NCBI GenBank assembly: GCA_038202795.1
Contig: JBBREQ010000098.1
Coordinates: 1 to 7,877, forward strand
Reading direction: 5' to 3'
Length of the DNA: 7,877 nucleotides
DNA from: PHET01 sp038202795
GTDB taxonomy: Bacteria; Actinomycetota; Coriobacteriia; Anaerosomatales; PHET01
In this document: positions 1 to 5,726 of the stretch, one piece after another
How positions within the stretch are numbered: the stretch's first letter is position 1
How the letters are laid out: each line of letters starts with the position of its first letter
The notes under the pieces: generated by a model
What the model was told of the DNA's origin: nothing
Seen by the model: only the letters and a program-made list of their open reading frames with translations
Database searches by the model: none
Translations under genes and position numbers: made by a program

Positions 1-210
1 ATGAACCGGCCGTCGCTGATTCTCGCCGACGAGCCGACCGGCAACCTCGACACCGTGAACACCGATGCGGTCTACAAGCTGTTCAGGCAGGTCAGTGCCG
101 AAACAGGGACCGCGTTTCTCATCGTCACGCACGACCGCAACGTCGCGCAGCGAACTGATCGGATTCTCGAGATCACCGACGGCGCACTCACCCAAGACAT
201 CCGGAGCTAG
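1..210 (+). CDS. ABC transporter ATP-binding protein, LolD/MacB type (C-terminal part only)
   Basis: This is the C-terminal 69 residues of an ABC ATPase that powers an exporter or lipoprotein-release type permease at the cytoplasmic face of the membrane. Walker B with the catalytic glutamate and the D-loop are visible as LILADEPTGNLDT (residues 6-18, Asp10-Glu11), and the H-loop switch histidine is His44 in IVTHD. The ending RTDRILEITDGAL is typical of the LolD/MacB/FtsE branch. Walker A, the Q-loop and the SGGQ signature must lie upstream of the window. The ATG at base 1 is therefore almost certainly an internal Met just after the signature helix and not the start. The reading frame is intact to TAG at 208-210. 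The partner permease is not visible here. It is a different copy from the broken ATPase at 2560-2853, which reads DEPAGDLD. Confidence 0.93.
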   Translation: MNRPSLILADEPTGNLDTVNTDAVYKLFRQVSAETGTAFLIVTHDRNVAQRTDRILEITDGALTQDIRS

Positions 211-235
211 GGTCTCGGCGAGCGAGGCAGACCCT
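209..235. terminator. Inverted repeat between convergent genes, weak terminator candidate
   Basis: Perfect 7-bp arms AGGGTCT (209-215) and AGACCCT (229-235) flank a 13-nt loop. The left arm overlaps the TAG stop of the ABC ATPase, and the GH26 gene ends at 250 on the other strand. The position suits a bidirectional terminator, but neither strand has a T-tract after the stem, so intrinsic termination is doubtful. Confidence 0.4.
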
Positions 236-249
236 CTGTGGATGGGCGG

Positions 250-1389
250 CTACGGCGCGGAGAAGCCCAGCGTGCTTCCCGGAAGCGTGCCCGCAGTGCC
301 CGCCAGCCAGTATGGATCGGCCATCACACGGCGATACGCCCTCCACGACTGCCAGGTCGAGGCAGCCTGCCAGTCCTGTTCGCCGCGCTGTGCCTCGCGC
401 TTGTCGTAGTACACGACGCCCTTGATCCTGTTGTCAGCCTTTATGCGTGAGTACGCGTCCGTCAGCCACGCCGCCTTGTCGCCGCCGTTGGAGACCGAGC
501 CGAACTCGGACAGCAGGATAGGCTTGGGCTTGGTTTTGAGGTACTCAAGTGGACCGGAGGAAAACTCGTAGATGCTGCTGTAGGCTTCCCAACCGCTTTG
601 TGGCGTGGACGTGCCCCAGTTGTAGCCGCTGATCGAGGTCCAGTCCACGTAGGCATCGCCCGGATAATAGGCCCCGAAGCTGTTGTAGGGGGTGTTGGGT
701 TGGCTCAGGCAGTTGATGCTCCACACCCACGTGACGTTGGTCACACCCTCGGCCGCGAAGATGTTATGAATGTGCTGCCACGCAGCGATGTAGTCCTCCG
801 GAGTATTGCCGTTGACTGTGCCGTTCCACGGGTACCACGCCCCGTTCATCTCGTGCATGGGCCGCAGCATGACAGGGCCGTCGACCAGCTGGACATCCTG
901 GGCCCATTCGCGAATGTAGTCGTCATGAACGCCCGCGGTGATCTTGGCGAGCTGGTAGTTGGCATCCTTCGAGCGATCCAAGGGGTCCCACGGCTCCCAG
1001 CTGATGAGCGGAATCGCGCCCCGATCGATCACCGCGTTGCACTCCTCCACGCGGAACGTGTTGCCTCGATAGCGCTCCCACGCCTGGAACCACATAATGA
1101 TCGCCGGGGTCTTCTGCGTGACTGACCGATAAGAGTCGAGCGATTCAAGCGTGGCGAGCGGCGCCACCTCGAGCGGCGCTGGCGGCCGGAACACGCCCGT
1201 GTAGGCGCCCTGGGTGGGCTCCAGTACCTTGCCGGACGCCGAGACGTTGAATGCGCTGCCGGCAACTGCGCCTTGCGTGCCGGCTCCCACCGTGTGGATG
1301 GTCCCGTAGGGACCGGAAAGCGTGAGCAGGAGGACGGCGGCGAGCGCGAGACCGGCCCGCAGCCATCGGGGAAGTGCGCTTCGTTTCAC
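250..1389 (-). CDS. Secreted glycoside hydrolase, GH26-like (beta-mannanase-type fold)
   Basis: This 379-residue exported protein resembles family 26 glycosidases, retaining enzymes that cleave beta-mannan or related beta-glycans with two glutamates. Residues 1-30 form a signal peptide or signal anchor: basic MKRSALPRWLR, then a Leu/Ala core. The catalytic region spans about residues 70-360. The likely acid/base is Glu180 in LRPMHEMNGAWYPW, the GH26 HExNG-type site. The likely nucleophile is Glu295 in PILLSEFGS at the end of a later strand. The aromatic-rich WVWSINC (221-227) and ISGYNWG (253-259) fit beta-strands of the (beta/alpha)8 barrel. The start is GTG at 1389, with a strong AGGAGG (1394-1399) 4 nt upstream. 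The gene begins 13 nt after the lipoprotein stop, so the two form an operon. The true substrate cannot be read from sequence: GH26 also includes beta-1,3-xylanases and lichenases, and synthesis-linked roles are possible. Confidence 0.83.
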   Translation of the reverse strand: MKRSALPRWLRAGLALAAVLLLTLSGPYGTIHTVGAGTQGAVAGSAFNVSASGKVLEPTQGAYTGVFRPPAPLEVAPLATLESLDSYRSVTQKTPAIIMWFQAWERYRGNTFRVEECNAVIDRGAIPLISWEPWDPLDRSKDANYQLAKITAGVHDDYIREWAQDVQLVDGPVMLRPMHEMNGAWYPWNGTVNGNTPEDYIAAWQHIHNIFAAEGVTNVTWVWSINCLSQPNTPYNSFGAYYPGDAYVDWTSISGYNWGTSTPQSGWEAYSSIYEFSSGPLEYLKTKPKPILLSEFGSVSNGGDKAAWLTDAYSRIKADNRIKGVVYYDKREAQRGEQDWQAASTWQSWRAYRRVMADPYWLAGTAGTLPGSTLGFSAP

Positions 1390-1402
1390 GACGCCTCCTC
1401 TC

Positions 1403-2533
1403 TCATCGGACGGTGATATAGCGTCGCGAACTGGTTGTGCCGCGGTGGTACCCGTCGTCCGGCATGTAAGCGTTCAGTCGCCAACGCCCGCGATAGCGCA
1501 AGCTGAGGGCAGTCTTATAGCGAGTCGTGTACGCGGTGTAGGAGTAGTTCTTCGCATACACCGTCTTGCGCCACACGTACTTGTAGGAACCGTTCTTCTG
1601 CTTCTCTTTGTGGTAGCACCGTATCTTGATCGTCTTGGCACCGCTCGTGTGTTTGGGCCGCAGGTACCCCCACACAGAAAAAGTCCTATTCCGATACTTC
1701 CTTGTGGCCGAGACTCGTGGCGTCCCCAAGTAGACCCTAGGATGAACCGTCTGGATGGCCGAACGGCCCGCCACGTATCCAGCCGTCGTGCCAACGCTCA
1801 GCACTTGATATCTGGTGCGCACCGAGGGCTTCACAGTGAACGAGTACACGCCATTGGAGTCTGCCGCCACTTCAGCGACGTTGGTCATCGCCGCCGTGTA
1901 GGGGTACTTGACCGACCAGAGCTGTGCCCGTTCGCCTGCAAGACGCGCACCGCCATCGCCGCTGATGATTCCGCTCACACTGGAGGATCCACCATAGGCC
2001 GGATACGCGTTGGACACAGCGATACCCACCGTGGGGACTGAGCCCTTGGCCCAATCGATGGCGTACGTTCCCTGGCCGCCCAGGTTGATGACGCGCAGAA
2101 AGTAGGTGCCGCCCACGGATGCCACGAACTTGGAGCCCACCTCGTTCACTAGTTCGCTCGGATACTGGTCCGATGATTCGTACCCGGCGACGACGTTGTC
2201 ATGTTGCTCGACCGACGTGGTGCCGGGAGCGTACAGCAGCAGGCCCACTGCTAGGGGGTCTGTGGTGCTGATGCGGGCATCGAGTTCCTCGCCCACTTGA
2301 AGCACGATCGAGTAGAGCATCCCCTCATCGGCGTGCGATGCGATCCTGCCGCTCACGGGAGACGCGGGCAGAACCGCAGCGCTCAATGAGGTGAGCGTCG
2401 CGGCGTTCACCAACTCCGCGCCCACAGAGACAGCGGGCCGATTCGAAACGGGCGAAGACGAGCACCCAACTACCGCGACTGCAAGGAGAGCCGCGAGACA
2501 GAGCATGGCAAGTCTGCTGACCATCGACCTCAC
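1403..2533 (-). CDS. Surface lipoprotein with PPC-like, Ig-like and basic C-terminal domains
   Basis: This 376-residue predicted lipoprotein has a signal peptide at residues 1-23 followed by the lipobox AVVGC, with the lipidated Cys at 24. Residues 60-163 resemble a bacterial pre-peptidase C-terminal (PPC) beta-sandwich, with EGMLYSIVLQVGEELD, then a GLLLYAPG strand and GGTYFLRVINLGGQGTYAID at the end. Residues 168-265 look like an Ig/carboxypeptidase-regulatory-like module (SGIISGDGGARLAGERAQLW, DSNGVYSFTV). Residues 270-376 form a domain with about 14 Tyr and 25 Arg/Lys and very few acidic residues, of a style seen at the C-termini of exported proteins in Coriobacteriia. No catalytic motif is visible, so a binding or wall-anchoring role is inferred. 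It is the first gene of the pair with the GH26-like enzyme. The start is GTG at 2533 with AAGGG upstream; ATG at codon 4 is the alternative. A perfect palindrome sits directly before the start. Confidence 0.85.
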   Translation of the reverse strand: MRSMVSRLAMLCLAALLAVAVVGCSSSPVSNRPAVSVGAELVNAATLTSLSAAVLPASPVSGRIASHADEGMLYSIVLQVGEELDARISTTDPLAVGLLLYAPGTTSVEQHDNVVAGYESSDQYPSELVNEVGSKFVASVGGTYFLRVINLGGQGTYAIDWAKGSVPTVGIAVSNAYPAYGGSSSVSGIISGDGGARLAGERAQLWSVKYPYTAAMTNVAEVAADSNGVYSFTVKPSVRTRYQVLSVGTTAGYVAGRSAIQTVHPRVYLGTPRVSATRKYRNRTFSVWGYLRPKHTSGAKTIKIRCYHKEKQKNGSYKYVWRKTVYAKNYSYTAYTTRYKTALSLRYRGRWRLNAYMPDDGYHRGTTSSRRYITVR

Positions 2534-2550
2534 GATGAAGGCCCTTCATC
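2534..2550 (-). promoter_or_regulatory. Palindrome abutting the lipoprotein start codon
   Basis: GATGAAGG-C-CCTTCATC is a perfect 8-bp inverted repeat whose edge touches the GTG start at 2533. In the minus-strand transcript it can fold as a 7-bp stem with a GGC loop that would include the AAGGG ribosome-binding sequence. It could be a protein operator or an RNA hairpin controlling initiation. The symmetry is seen directly; the function is inference. Confidence 0.45.
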
Positions 2551-2559
2551 TCGGTCGCC

Positions 2560-2853
2560 CTAAACAGCGCACCGGCATCCGTGGGTGCACTCTGTACATT
2601 CCCAGTGTACGCCGATCTCGGCGCTGGTGGCGGTGTCCAGATCGCCGGCGGGCTCGTCGCCCATCACTACGCCGGGGTCGTTGACCAGCGCCCGCGCGAT
2701 CGCGACGCGTTGCTGCTGACCGCCGGAAAACTCGCTGGGAACGTGGCGCATGCGGTCCCCCAGCCCCACGAGGGCGAACACCCCGATCGCGATCCCGAAA
2801 ATGGTGAGAAACGCGCGCAGCTTGCGGCGGAATATGTTGCGCAGAGTACGGAT
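2560..2853 (-). pseudogene. ABC exporter relic: permease N-terminus fused to a truncated ATPase
   Basis: Reading the minus strand from 2853, the frame begins IRTLRNIFRRKLRAFL and TIFGIAIGVFALV, the first cytoplasmic helix and membrane span typical of FtsX/MacB-family permeases. At about 2765-2772 it switches without a frameshift to an ABC ATPase, GLGDRMRHVPSEFSGGQQQR, continuing with VAIARAL and the Walker B region VVMGDEPAGDLDT. Homology stops after TATSAEI, and 17 unrelated residues lead to TAG at 2560. Walker A, the Q-loop, the H-loop and the rest of the permease are absent, so the product could not be a working transporter. ATC at 2851-2853 sits where such permeases usually start, 6 nt after an AAGGGG (2860-2865), which suggests a lost ATG. 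The simplest history is a deletion joining the two genes of a permease-then-ATPase operon, followed by decay. Confidence 0.85.
2594..2610. repeat. GTACA-N7-TGTAC inverted repeat
   Basis: Perfect 5-bp arms GTACA (2594-2598) and TGTAC (2606-2610) lie exactly where ATPase homology ends in the relic, about 60 bp upstream of the lipoprotein start. It could be an operator for the lipoprotein/GH26 operon or a scar of the rearrangement. The arms are short enough to arise by chance. Confidence 0.3.
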
Positions 2854-2896
2854 GGGCCACCCCTTGGTTCGACGTCGCCTGTGATGATAGCGCGTT

Positions 2897-2935
2897 ACGG
2901 GGTGGTGACGGCAGCGCCCAAGGGGACCGCCCCGT
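2897..2935 (+). promoter_or_regulatory. Leader hairpin directly upstream of the metallophosphoesterase
   Basis: ACGGGGTGGT (2897-2906) pairs over 10 positions with ACCGCCCCGT (2926-2935), with a single T-G wobble and a 19-nt loop. The stem ends 8 nt before the GTG start at 2944, occupying the space where a Shine-Dalgarno sequence would be expected. The only strong AAGGGG (2920-2925) is in the loop, too far from the start for ordinary use. No T-tract follows, so it does not look like a terminator. A translational control structure or operator is possible. Confidence 0.45.
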
Positions 2936-2943
2936 GAGACGCT

Positions 2944-3843
2944 GTGCGCATGCCCACTTCAGACACATCAGCCAAGCTGAGACTCCGCAGGCGCCCCACC
3001 GCGCCCGGGCGCCGCCGGAGGTTGGTCGCCGTTCTGGCGTGCTCGCTCATGCTGGCCTGGGCGCTCACCGAGCCGTACCTGCTGAGCGTCGAGCGATCGG
3101 TGGTGACCAGCCCTGACCTTCCCGTGGCCTTCGACGGCACGCGCGTCGTGTTCGCCGCTGACATTCACGCCGGCCGGTTCTACTCCCAGAGGCGCGTGCG
3201 CTCACTGGTAAAGCGCATCAATGCCGAGAACCCCGATCTCGTGATTCTGGGTGGTGATTACGTGGGGGGACACAGCAACGGCGCGGCCGCCTTTTATCCC
3301 GAGATAGACAGCTTGCGAGCGCGGGATGGCGTAGTTGCGGTCCTCGGCAACCATGACTACTGGGAGGGCCGCGCCGATGCGATAGCCGGTCTCGACGCGG
3401 CTGGCATCACCGTGCTCGACAACTCGAGCATCTGTATCCGGCGAGGCAAGGTCTCGATCACTATCGCGGGCGTAGCCGACCAACTCACGGGCGACCCGGA
3501 TGTGTCGGCCGCCGCCAGCGGGATCGCACCGGAGGAGTTCGCGGTCCTGATATCGCATGTGCCCGACTACCTGGACGCAGCGCTACCCGCCTCCAAAGGT
3601 CTGTTCGACCTCGCGCTGTCGGGCCACACGCACGGGGGACAGGTGACAGTGTTCGGGCTGTGGGCACCGATACTCCCCTCGCGCTTCGGGCAGCGATACA
3701 GGGGCGGCTGGCTGTCCGAGGAGGGCGTGCCCGTGCTGGTGACGCGCGGAGTGGCTACCGTGGGGACGCCCCTCAGGTTCTTCGCTCGGCCCCAACTGCA
3801 CGTCATCGAGCTGCGACGCGGACCGGCCGGGGTGCAGCACTAG
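2944..3843 (+). CDS. Membrane-anchored metallophosphoesterase, YkuE-like
   Basis: This 299-residue calcineurin-like phosphoesterase is predicted to use two metal ions to hydrolyse phosphoester or pyrophosphate bonds outside the membrane. All family motifs are present in order: ADIHAG (Asp73, His75), GGDYVGG (Asp105), GNHDYW (Asn136, His137), ISH (His205) and LSGHTHGGQ (His228, His230). An Arg-rich N-terminus (residues 13-26) precedes one hydrophobic span (about 27-46). This is a signal anchor, or possibly a Tat-type signal (RRRRLVAVLA), as reported for Bacillus YkuE. Relatives act on cell-wall or lipid precursors, but the substrate here is unknown. The start is GTG 2944 or ATG 2950; neither has a good ribosome-binding site, and a stable hairpin lies just upstream. 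The stop TAG shares CTAG with the stop of the convergent DUF72 gene. Confidence 0.92.
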   Translation: MRMPTSDTSAKLRLRRRPTAPGRRRRLVAVLACSLMLAWALTEPYLLSVERSVVTSPDLPVAFDGTRVVFAADIHAGRFYSQRRVRSLVKRINAENPDLVILGGDYVGGHSNGAAAFYPEIDSLRARDGVVAVLGNHDYWEGRADAIAGLDAAGITVLDNSSICIRRGKVSITIAGVADQLTGDPDVSAAASGIAPEEFAVLISHVPDYLDAALPASKGLFDLALSGHTHGGQVTVFGLWAPILPSRFGQRYRGGWLSEEGVPVLVTRGVATVGTPLRFFARPQLHVIELRRGPAGVQH

Positions 3844-4853
3844 AACCCCAGACCCAGCTGGCCTTCCGTGACCGTCTCCTCAGGGGCATCCGCCTCACTA
3901 GCCCCTGCCGGCTCACCCGTCGCGACCTCCCCGACCCGTGGCGCGACAACGTCTCCCAAGATCTCGGCCATCTCGCGAGCGTTTCGCGGCGCATAGTCGT
4001 ACTTGCAGTTGTTGAACATCACCCACGTTCGCTCGGTCGCCTCGGCCATCGCGACGAGCGGCTCACGCCACTCAGCGAGTTCCTCGGGCGTGTACAGGTA
4101 GTCGAACCGGTCCGCTGCCGTTGCGGTGCGGGCGTTCCACATTCCCTTGTTGCGGCCGTGAAACCGCACGTAGCCCACAGCTGACGTCGCCGCCGTGACC
4201 GGCGGCATGACGTGGGCGCCCGCCAGCTGCGGCGCGTCCACCGAGACCAGCGTGAGCCCACGGTCGGCGAGGAACCGCGTCGTTCGCTCCAGGTTGAGCC
4301 CCGTCACCCAGCTCGAGTGGCGAAACTCCACGAAGACCGGCACGGGCGCGAGCAGGGCCACGTCGCGCTCGATGCGCATCATCGCACGGTGTCGGTGTTC
4401 GCGATCCACAGCGGTCAACCACGGCGGATACTGCATCAGCACGCCGCCCATCTTGCCCGCTTCGACCAGAGGCGCAATCGACTCGGAGAACAGCTCGAAG
4501 GCTCGCTCGACCATTCGTTCTTCGGGATCGCGCACCCTGCCGCGCGGGGTTAGGCGGTACTCGAAGCCGCTATCGGCAAGCTCGGGGTGCAGCGCGCGCT
4601 CGTCGACATCGTGGCCGGTCATCATGCCGTACGCCTTGACGTGGAACGTGAACCCCGGCGGCGTCCGGCGGGCCCAGTTCACCGCGTACTCGGGCTTGGG
4701 AATCGCGTAGAACGCCGAGTCGACCTCAACCGTGTCAAAGCGTTCGGCGTAGTAGCGCAACCGCTGCTCGGCCGAGGAGACCCCGCGTGGGTACCACCGC
4801 TCGACCATCGTCTTGTCTGTCCAAGAGCACGTGCCCACGACCACGTTGCCCAC
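3840..4853 (-). CDS. DUF72 family protein (YecE-like TIM-barrel fold) with clamp-binding-like tail
   Basis: This 337-residue DUF72 protein belongs to a widespread family with a TIM-barrel-like fold and no firmly established reaction. Diagnostic segments are VGTCSW at the N-terminus (6-11), YYAERFDTVEVDSAFYAIP (34-52), FTFHVKAYGMMTGH (68-81), VLMQYPPW (138-145), VFVEFRHSSW (173-182), YVRFHGRNKGMW (228-239) and VMFNNCKYDYAPRNA (278-292). The fold ends near residue 305. Residues 308-331 are an Ala/Gly/Glu/Thr-rich, probably disordered linker ending in QLGLGF (332-337). That ending matches the six-residue bacterial sliding-clamp binding consensus QLxLx(L/F); E. coli Pol IV ends in QLVLGL. The start is GTG 4853, with AAGG 8-9 nt upstream. 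The last 4 bp overlap the convergent phosphoesterase gene. Its leader contains a TACCCC/GGGGTA cluster. Confidence 0.93.
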   Translation of the reverse strand: MGNVVVGTCSWTDKTMVERWYPRGVSSAEQRLRYYAERFDTVEVDSAFYAIPKPEYAVNWARRTPPGFTFHVKAYGMMTGHDVDERALHPELADSGFEYRLTPRGRVRDPEERMVERAFELFSESIAPLVEAGKMGGVLMQYPPWLTAVDREHRHRAMMRIERDVALLAPVPVFVEFRHSSWVTGLNLERTTRFLADRGLTLVSVDAPQLAGAHVMPPVTAATSAVGYVRFHGRNKGMWNARTATAADRFDYLYTPEELAEWREPLVAMAEATERTWVMFNNCKYDYAPRNAREMAEILGDVVAPRVGEVATGEPAGASEADAPEETVTEGQLGLGF

Positions 4854-4889
4854 GTCGTTCGCCTTTCAGCCTCGGGCGCACGATTGCCC

Positions 4890-4918
4890 TACCCCGCTTC
4901 CTAGGGGGTAGATACCCC
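4890..4918. promoter_or_regulatory. TACCCC / GGGGTA repeat cluster upstream of DUF72
   Basis: Three copies of one 6-bp word lie in 29 bp in alternating orientation: TACCCC (4890-4895), GGGGTA (4905-4910) and TACCCC (4913-4918). The last two form a perfect palindrome GGGGTA-GA-TACCCC. The block lies 37 bp upstream of the DUF72 start. G/C-run words with flanking TA recall operators of CsoR/CstR-type repressors, but the spacing is not the usual one, so this remains a candidate site only. Confidence 0.4.
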
Positions 4919-4929
4919 TCGGACAGCAC

Positions 4930-4953
4930 GGAAGCCGCCTTGCGGCGGCCTCC
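4930..4953 (-). terminator. Stem-loop downstream of the Cys-rich gene, terminator candidate
   Basis: On the minus strand GGAGGCCGCC and GGCGGCTTCC form a 10-position stem with one mismatch, closed by a GCAA tetraloop of the very stable GNRA type. It starts about 26 nt after the stop of the Cys-rich gene. There is no T-run after it, so it may act as a factor-dependent terminator or a 3'-end stabiliser that separates this gene from DUF72. Confidence 0.5.
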
Positions 4954-4979
4954 GAAAACAGACAACGTGTGGAGCGGAC

Positions 4980-5306
4980 CTACTCGCTCGGACATCCACC
5001 GGTTCCGCAGGCGCCCTCAGGCATGGCCGCAGGATCACAGGCGCCTGTCGTGCCAACAGCACCACTGGGGCACGCCTGCGCGCCAGCGGGCGCGTTTGCG
5101 GCCGGCGCAGCGACAGCCTGACCTTCGCTGCAGTCTCCGCAGTCAGCGGAAGCCGCGGCACCGGTCTCGCCCGGACAGCTCGTACAGTCAGCGGATGCGC
5201 CGGGCAGCGTCACCTTGTTGCCCGCATTGGCGATGCCCAACGTGCCCAGAACAACACCCGCCACCAGGGCGGCGACGATGATTGCGGCGACTTTCTTTGC
5301 GGCCAT
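4980..5306 (-). CDS. Small exported cysteine-rich protein of unknown function
   Basis: This 108-residue protein is not one I recognise as a named family. Residues 1-28 form a signal peptide: MAAKK, a hydrophobic run, then GIANA before GNKV, a good signal peptidase I site. The mature part has eight cysteines (41, 44, 56, 59, 79, 90, 100, 105) and is otherwise Ala/Gly/Pro-rich. Two are CxxC pairs in a near repeat, SADCTSC and SADCGDC, and the C-terminus is GACGTGGCPSE. The composition suggests either disulfides or thiolate metal binding outside the membrane; no haem CxxCH is present. The frame stays open upstream to 5348, but ATG at 5306 has GGAGG 7-8 nt before it and starts exactly at the signal peptide, so that start is chosen. 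A promoter lies at 5363-5391. The gene is divergent from the ferredoxin operon. Confidence 0.78.
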   Translation of the reverse strand: MAAKKVAAIIVAALVAGVVLGTLGIANAGNKVTLPGASADCTSCPGETGAAASADCGDCSEGQAVAAPAANAPAGAQACPSGAVGTTGACDPAAMPEGACGTGGCPSE

Positions 5307-5362
5307 GTGTGGACCTCCAAGATGGTAACGGGGGGCTCTGCGCACCAAGTGAAATCGTGAAC

Positions 5363-5391
5363 ATAGTAACGAGCTCGCAGCCCTTTGTCAC
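5363..5391 (-). promoter_or_regulatory. Sigma-70-type promoter for the Cys-rich gene
   Basis: On the minus strand a -35 GTGACA (5386-5391, five of six to consensus) is separated by exactly 17 nt from a -10 TACTAT (5363-5368, four of six). Transcription would start near 5355, giving a leader of about 50 nt to the ATG at 5306. The spacing and position make this the best promoter in the window. Confidence 0.65.
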
Positions 5392-5534
5392 TCACGCGGA
5401 CACATAACGGTCCGTTCACCACAGCATCTCCGCAACCCGAAGCGCCTTCACCACGCCGGCGCACAGTCGAATGTGGGTAGAGACCCTTCGAGTCGCCCAA
5501 AGCCGGGCTTCGCCCAACGCAGGAAGGGCTTCAG

Positions 5535-5726
5535 ATGAAAGCTGTTGTGGACCACGAGCTATGCATCGGCTGCGGCGCATGCGAGGACGAGTGCCCCGAG
5601 GCGTTCGAGCTGCGCGATGATGGCCTGGCATACGTGATCGTCGAGTCGGCAGACCCCGAGCTCTACTCCTGCATCCGAGACGCCGCCGATGCGTGCCCTG
5701 TGGGCGCGATCTCGATCGGCGAATGA
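5535..5726 (+). CDS. Single-cluster [4Fe-4S] ferredoxin
   Basis: This 63-residue cytoplasmic electron carrier has Cys10-x2-Cys13-x2-Cys16 near the N-terminus and Cys54-Pro near the C-terminus, the four ligands of one [4Fe-4S] cluster. Cys20 and Cys46 stand where a second cluster would bind in 2[4Fe-4S] ferredoxins. In single-cluster relatives this pair often forms a disulfide. The length is normal for the monocluster type. The ATG is preceded by AGGAAGG (5521-5527) at a 7-nt distance. A small GC-rich hairpin GGGC-TTC-GCCC (5505-5515) lies just before that site. The stop overlaps the ATG of the GGQ-domain gene (ATGA), so the two are translationally coupled. No partner oxidoreductase is nearby, so its redox partner is unknown. 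I find no convincing promoter in 5392-5520. Confidence 0.95.
   Translation: MKAVVDHELCIGCGACEDECPEAFELRDDGLAYVIVESADPELYSCIRDAADACPVGAISIGE

Noticed and set aside
598..1125. 175-codon plus-strand frame
   Set aside because: It is antisense to the GH26-like gene, whose catalytic motifs and ribosome-binding site are clear. The translation shows no family features.
2546..2968. 140-codon minus-strand frame over the ABC relic
   Set aside because: It reads a different frame from the one with SGGQQQR and DEPAGDLD, so it is a shadow of the relic.
3660..4184. 174-codon plus-strand frame crossing the phosphoesterase/DUF72 border
   Set aside because: It overlaps two well supported genes in other frames, and the Arg/Pro-rich translation is typical of shadow frames in GC-rich DNA.
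5003..5190. c-type cytochrome or thioredoxin identity for the Cys-rich protein
   Set aside because: The CxxC pairs are not followed by His and there is no thioredoxin-like WCGPC or fold-sized domain.
5307..5348. N-terminal extension of the Cys-rich protein to 5348
   Set aside because: It would put 14 non-hydrophobic residues before the signal peptide and ignore the GGAGG properly spaced for ATG 5306.
5385..5408. Plus-strand promoter TTGTCA / CATAAC for the ferredoxin operon
   Set aside because: The spacer is only 12 nt, too short for a sigma-70 promoter. The same bases fit the minus-strand promoter much better.
5416..5631. 71-codon minus-strand frame across the ferredoxin start, ending before the Cys-rich gene promoter
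   Set aside because: The translation looks superficially protein-like, but its third positions lack the strong GC bias of neighbouring genes and it overlaps the ferredoxin coding sequence.
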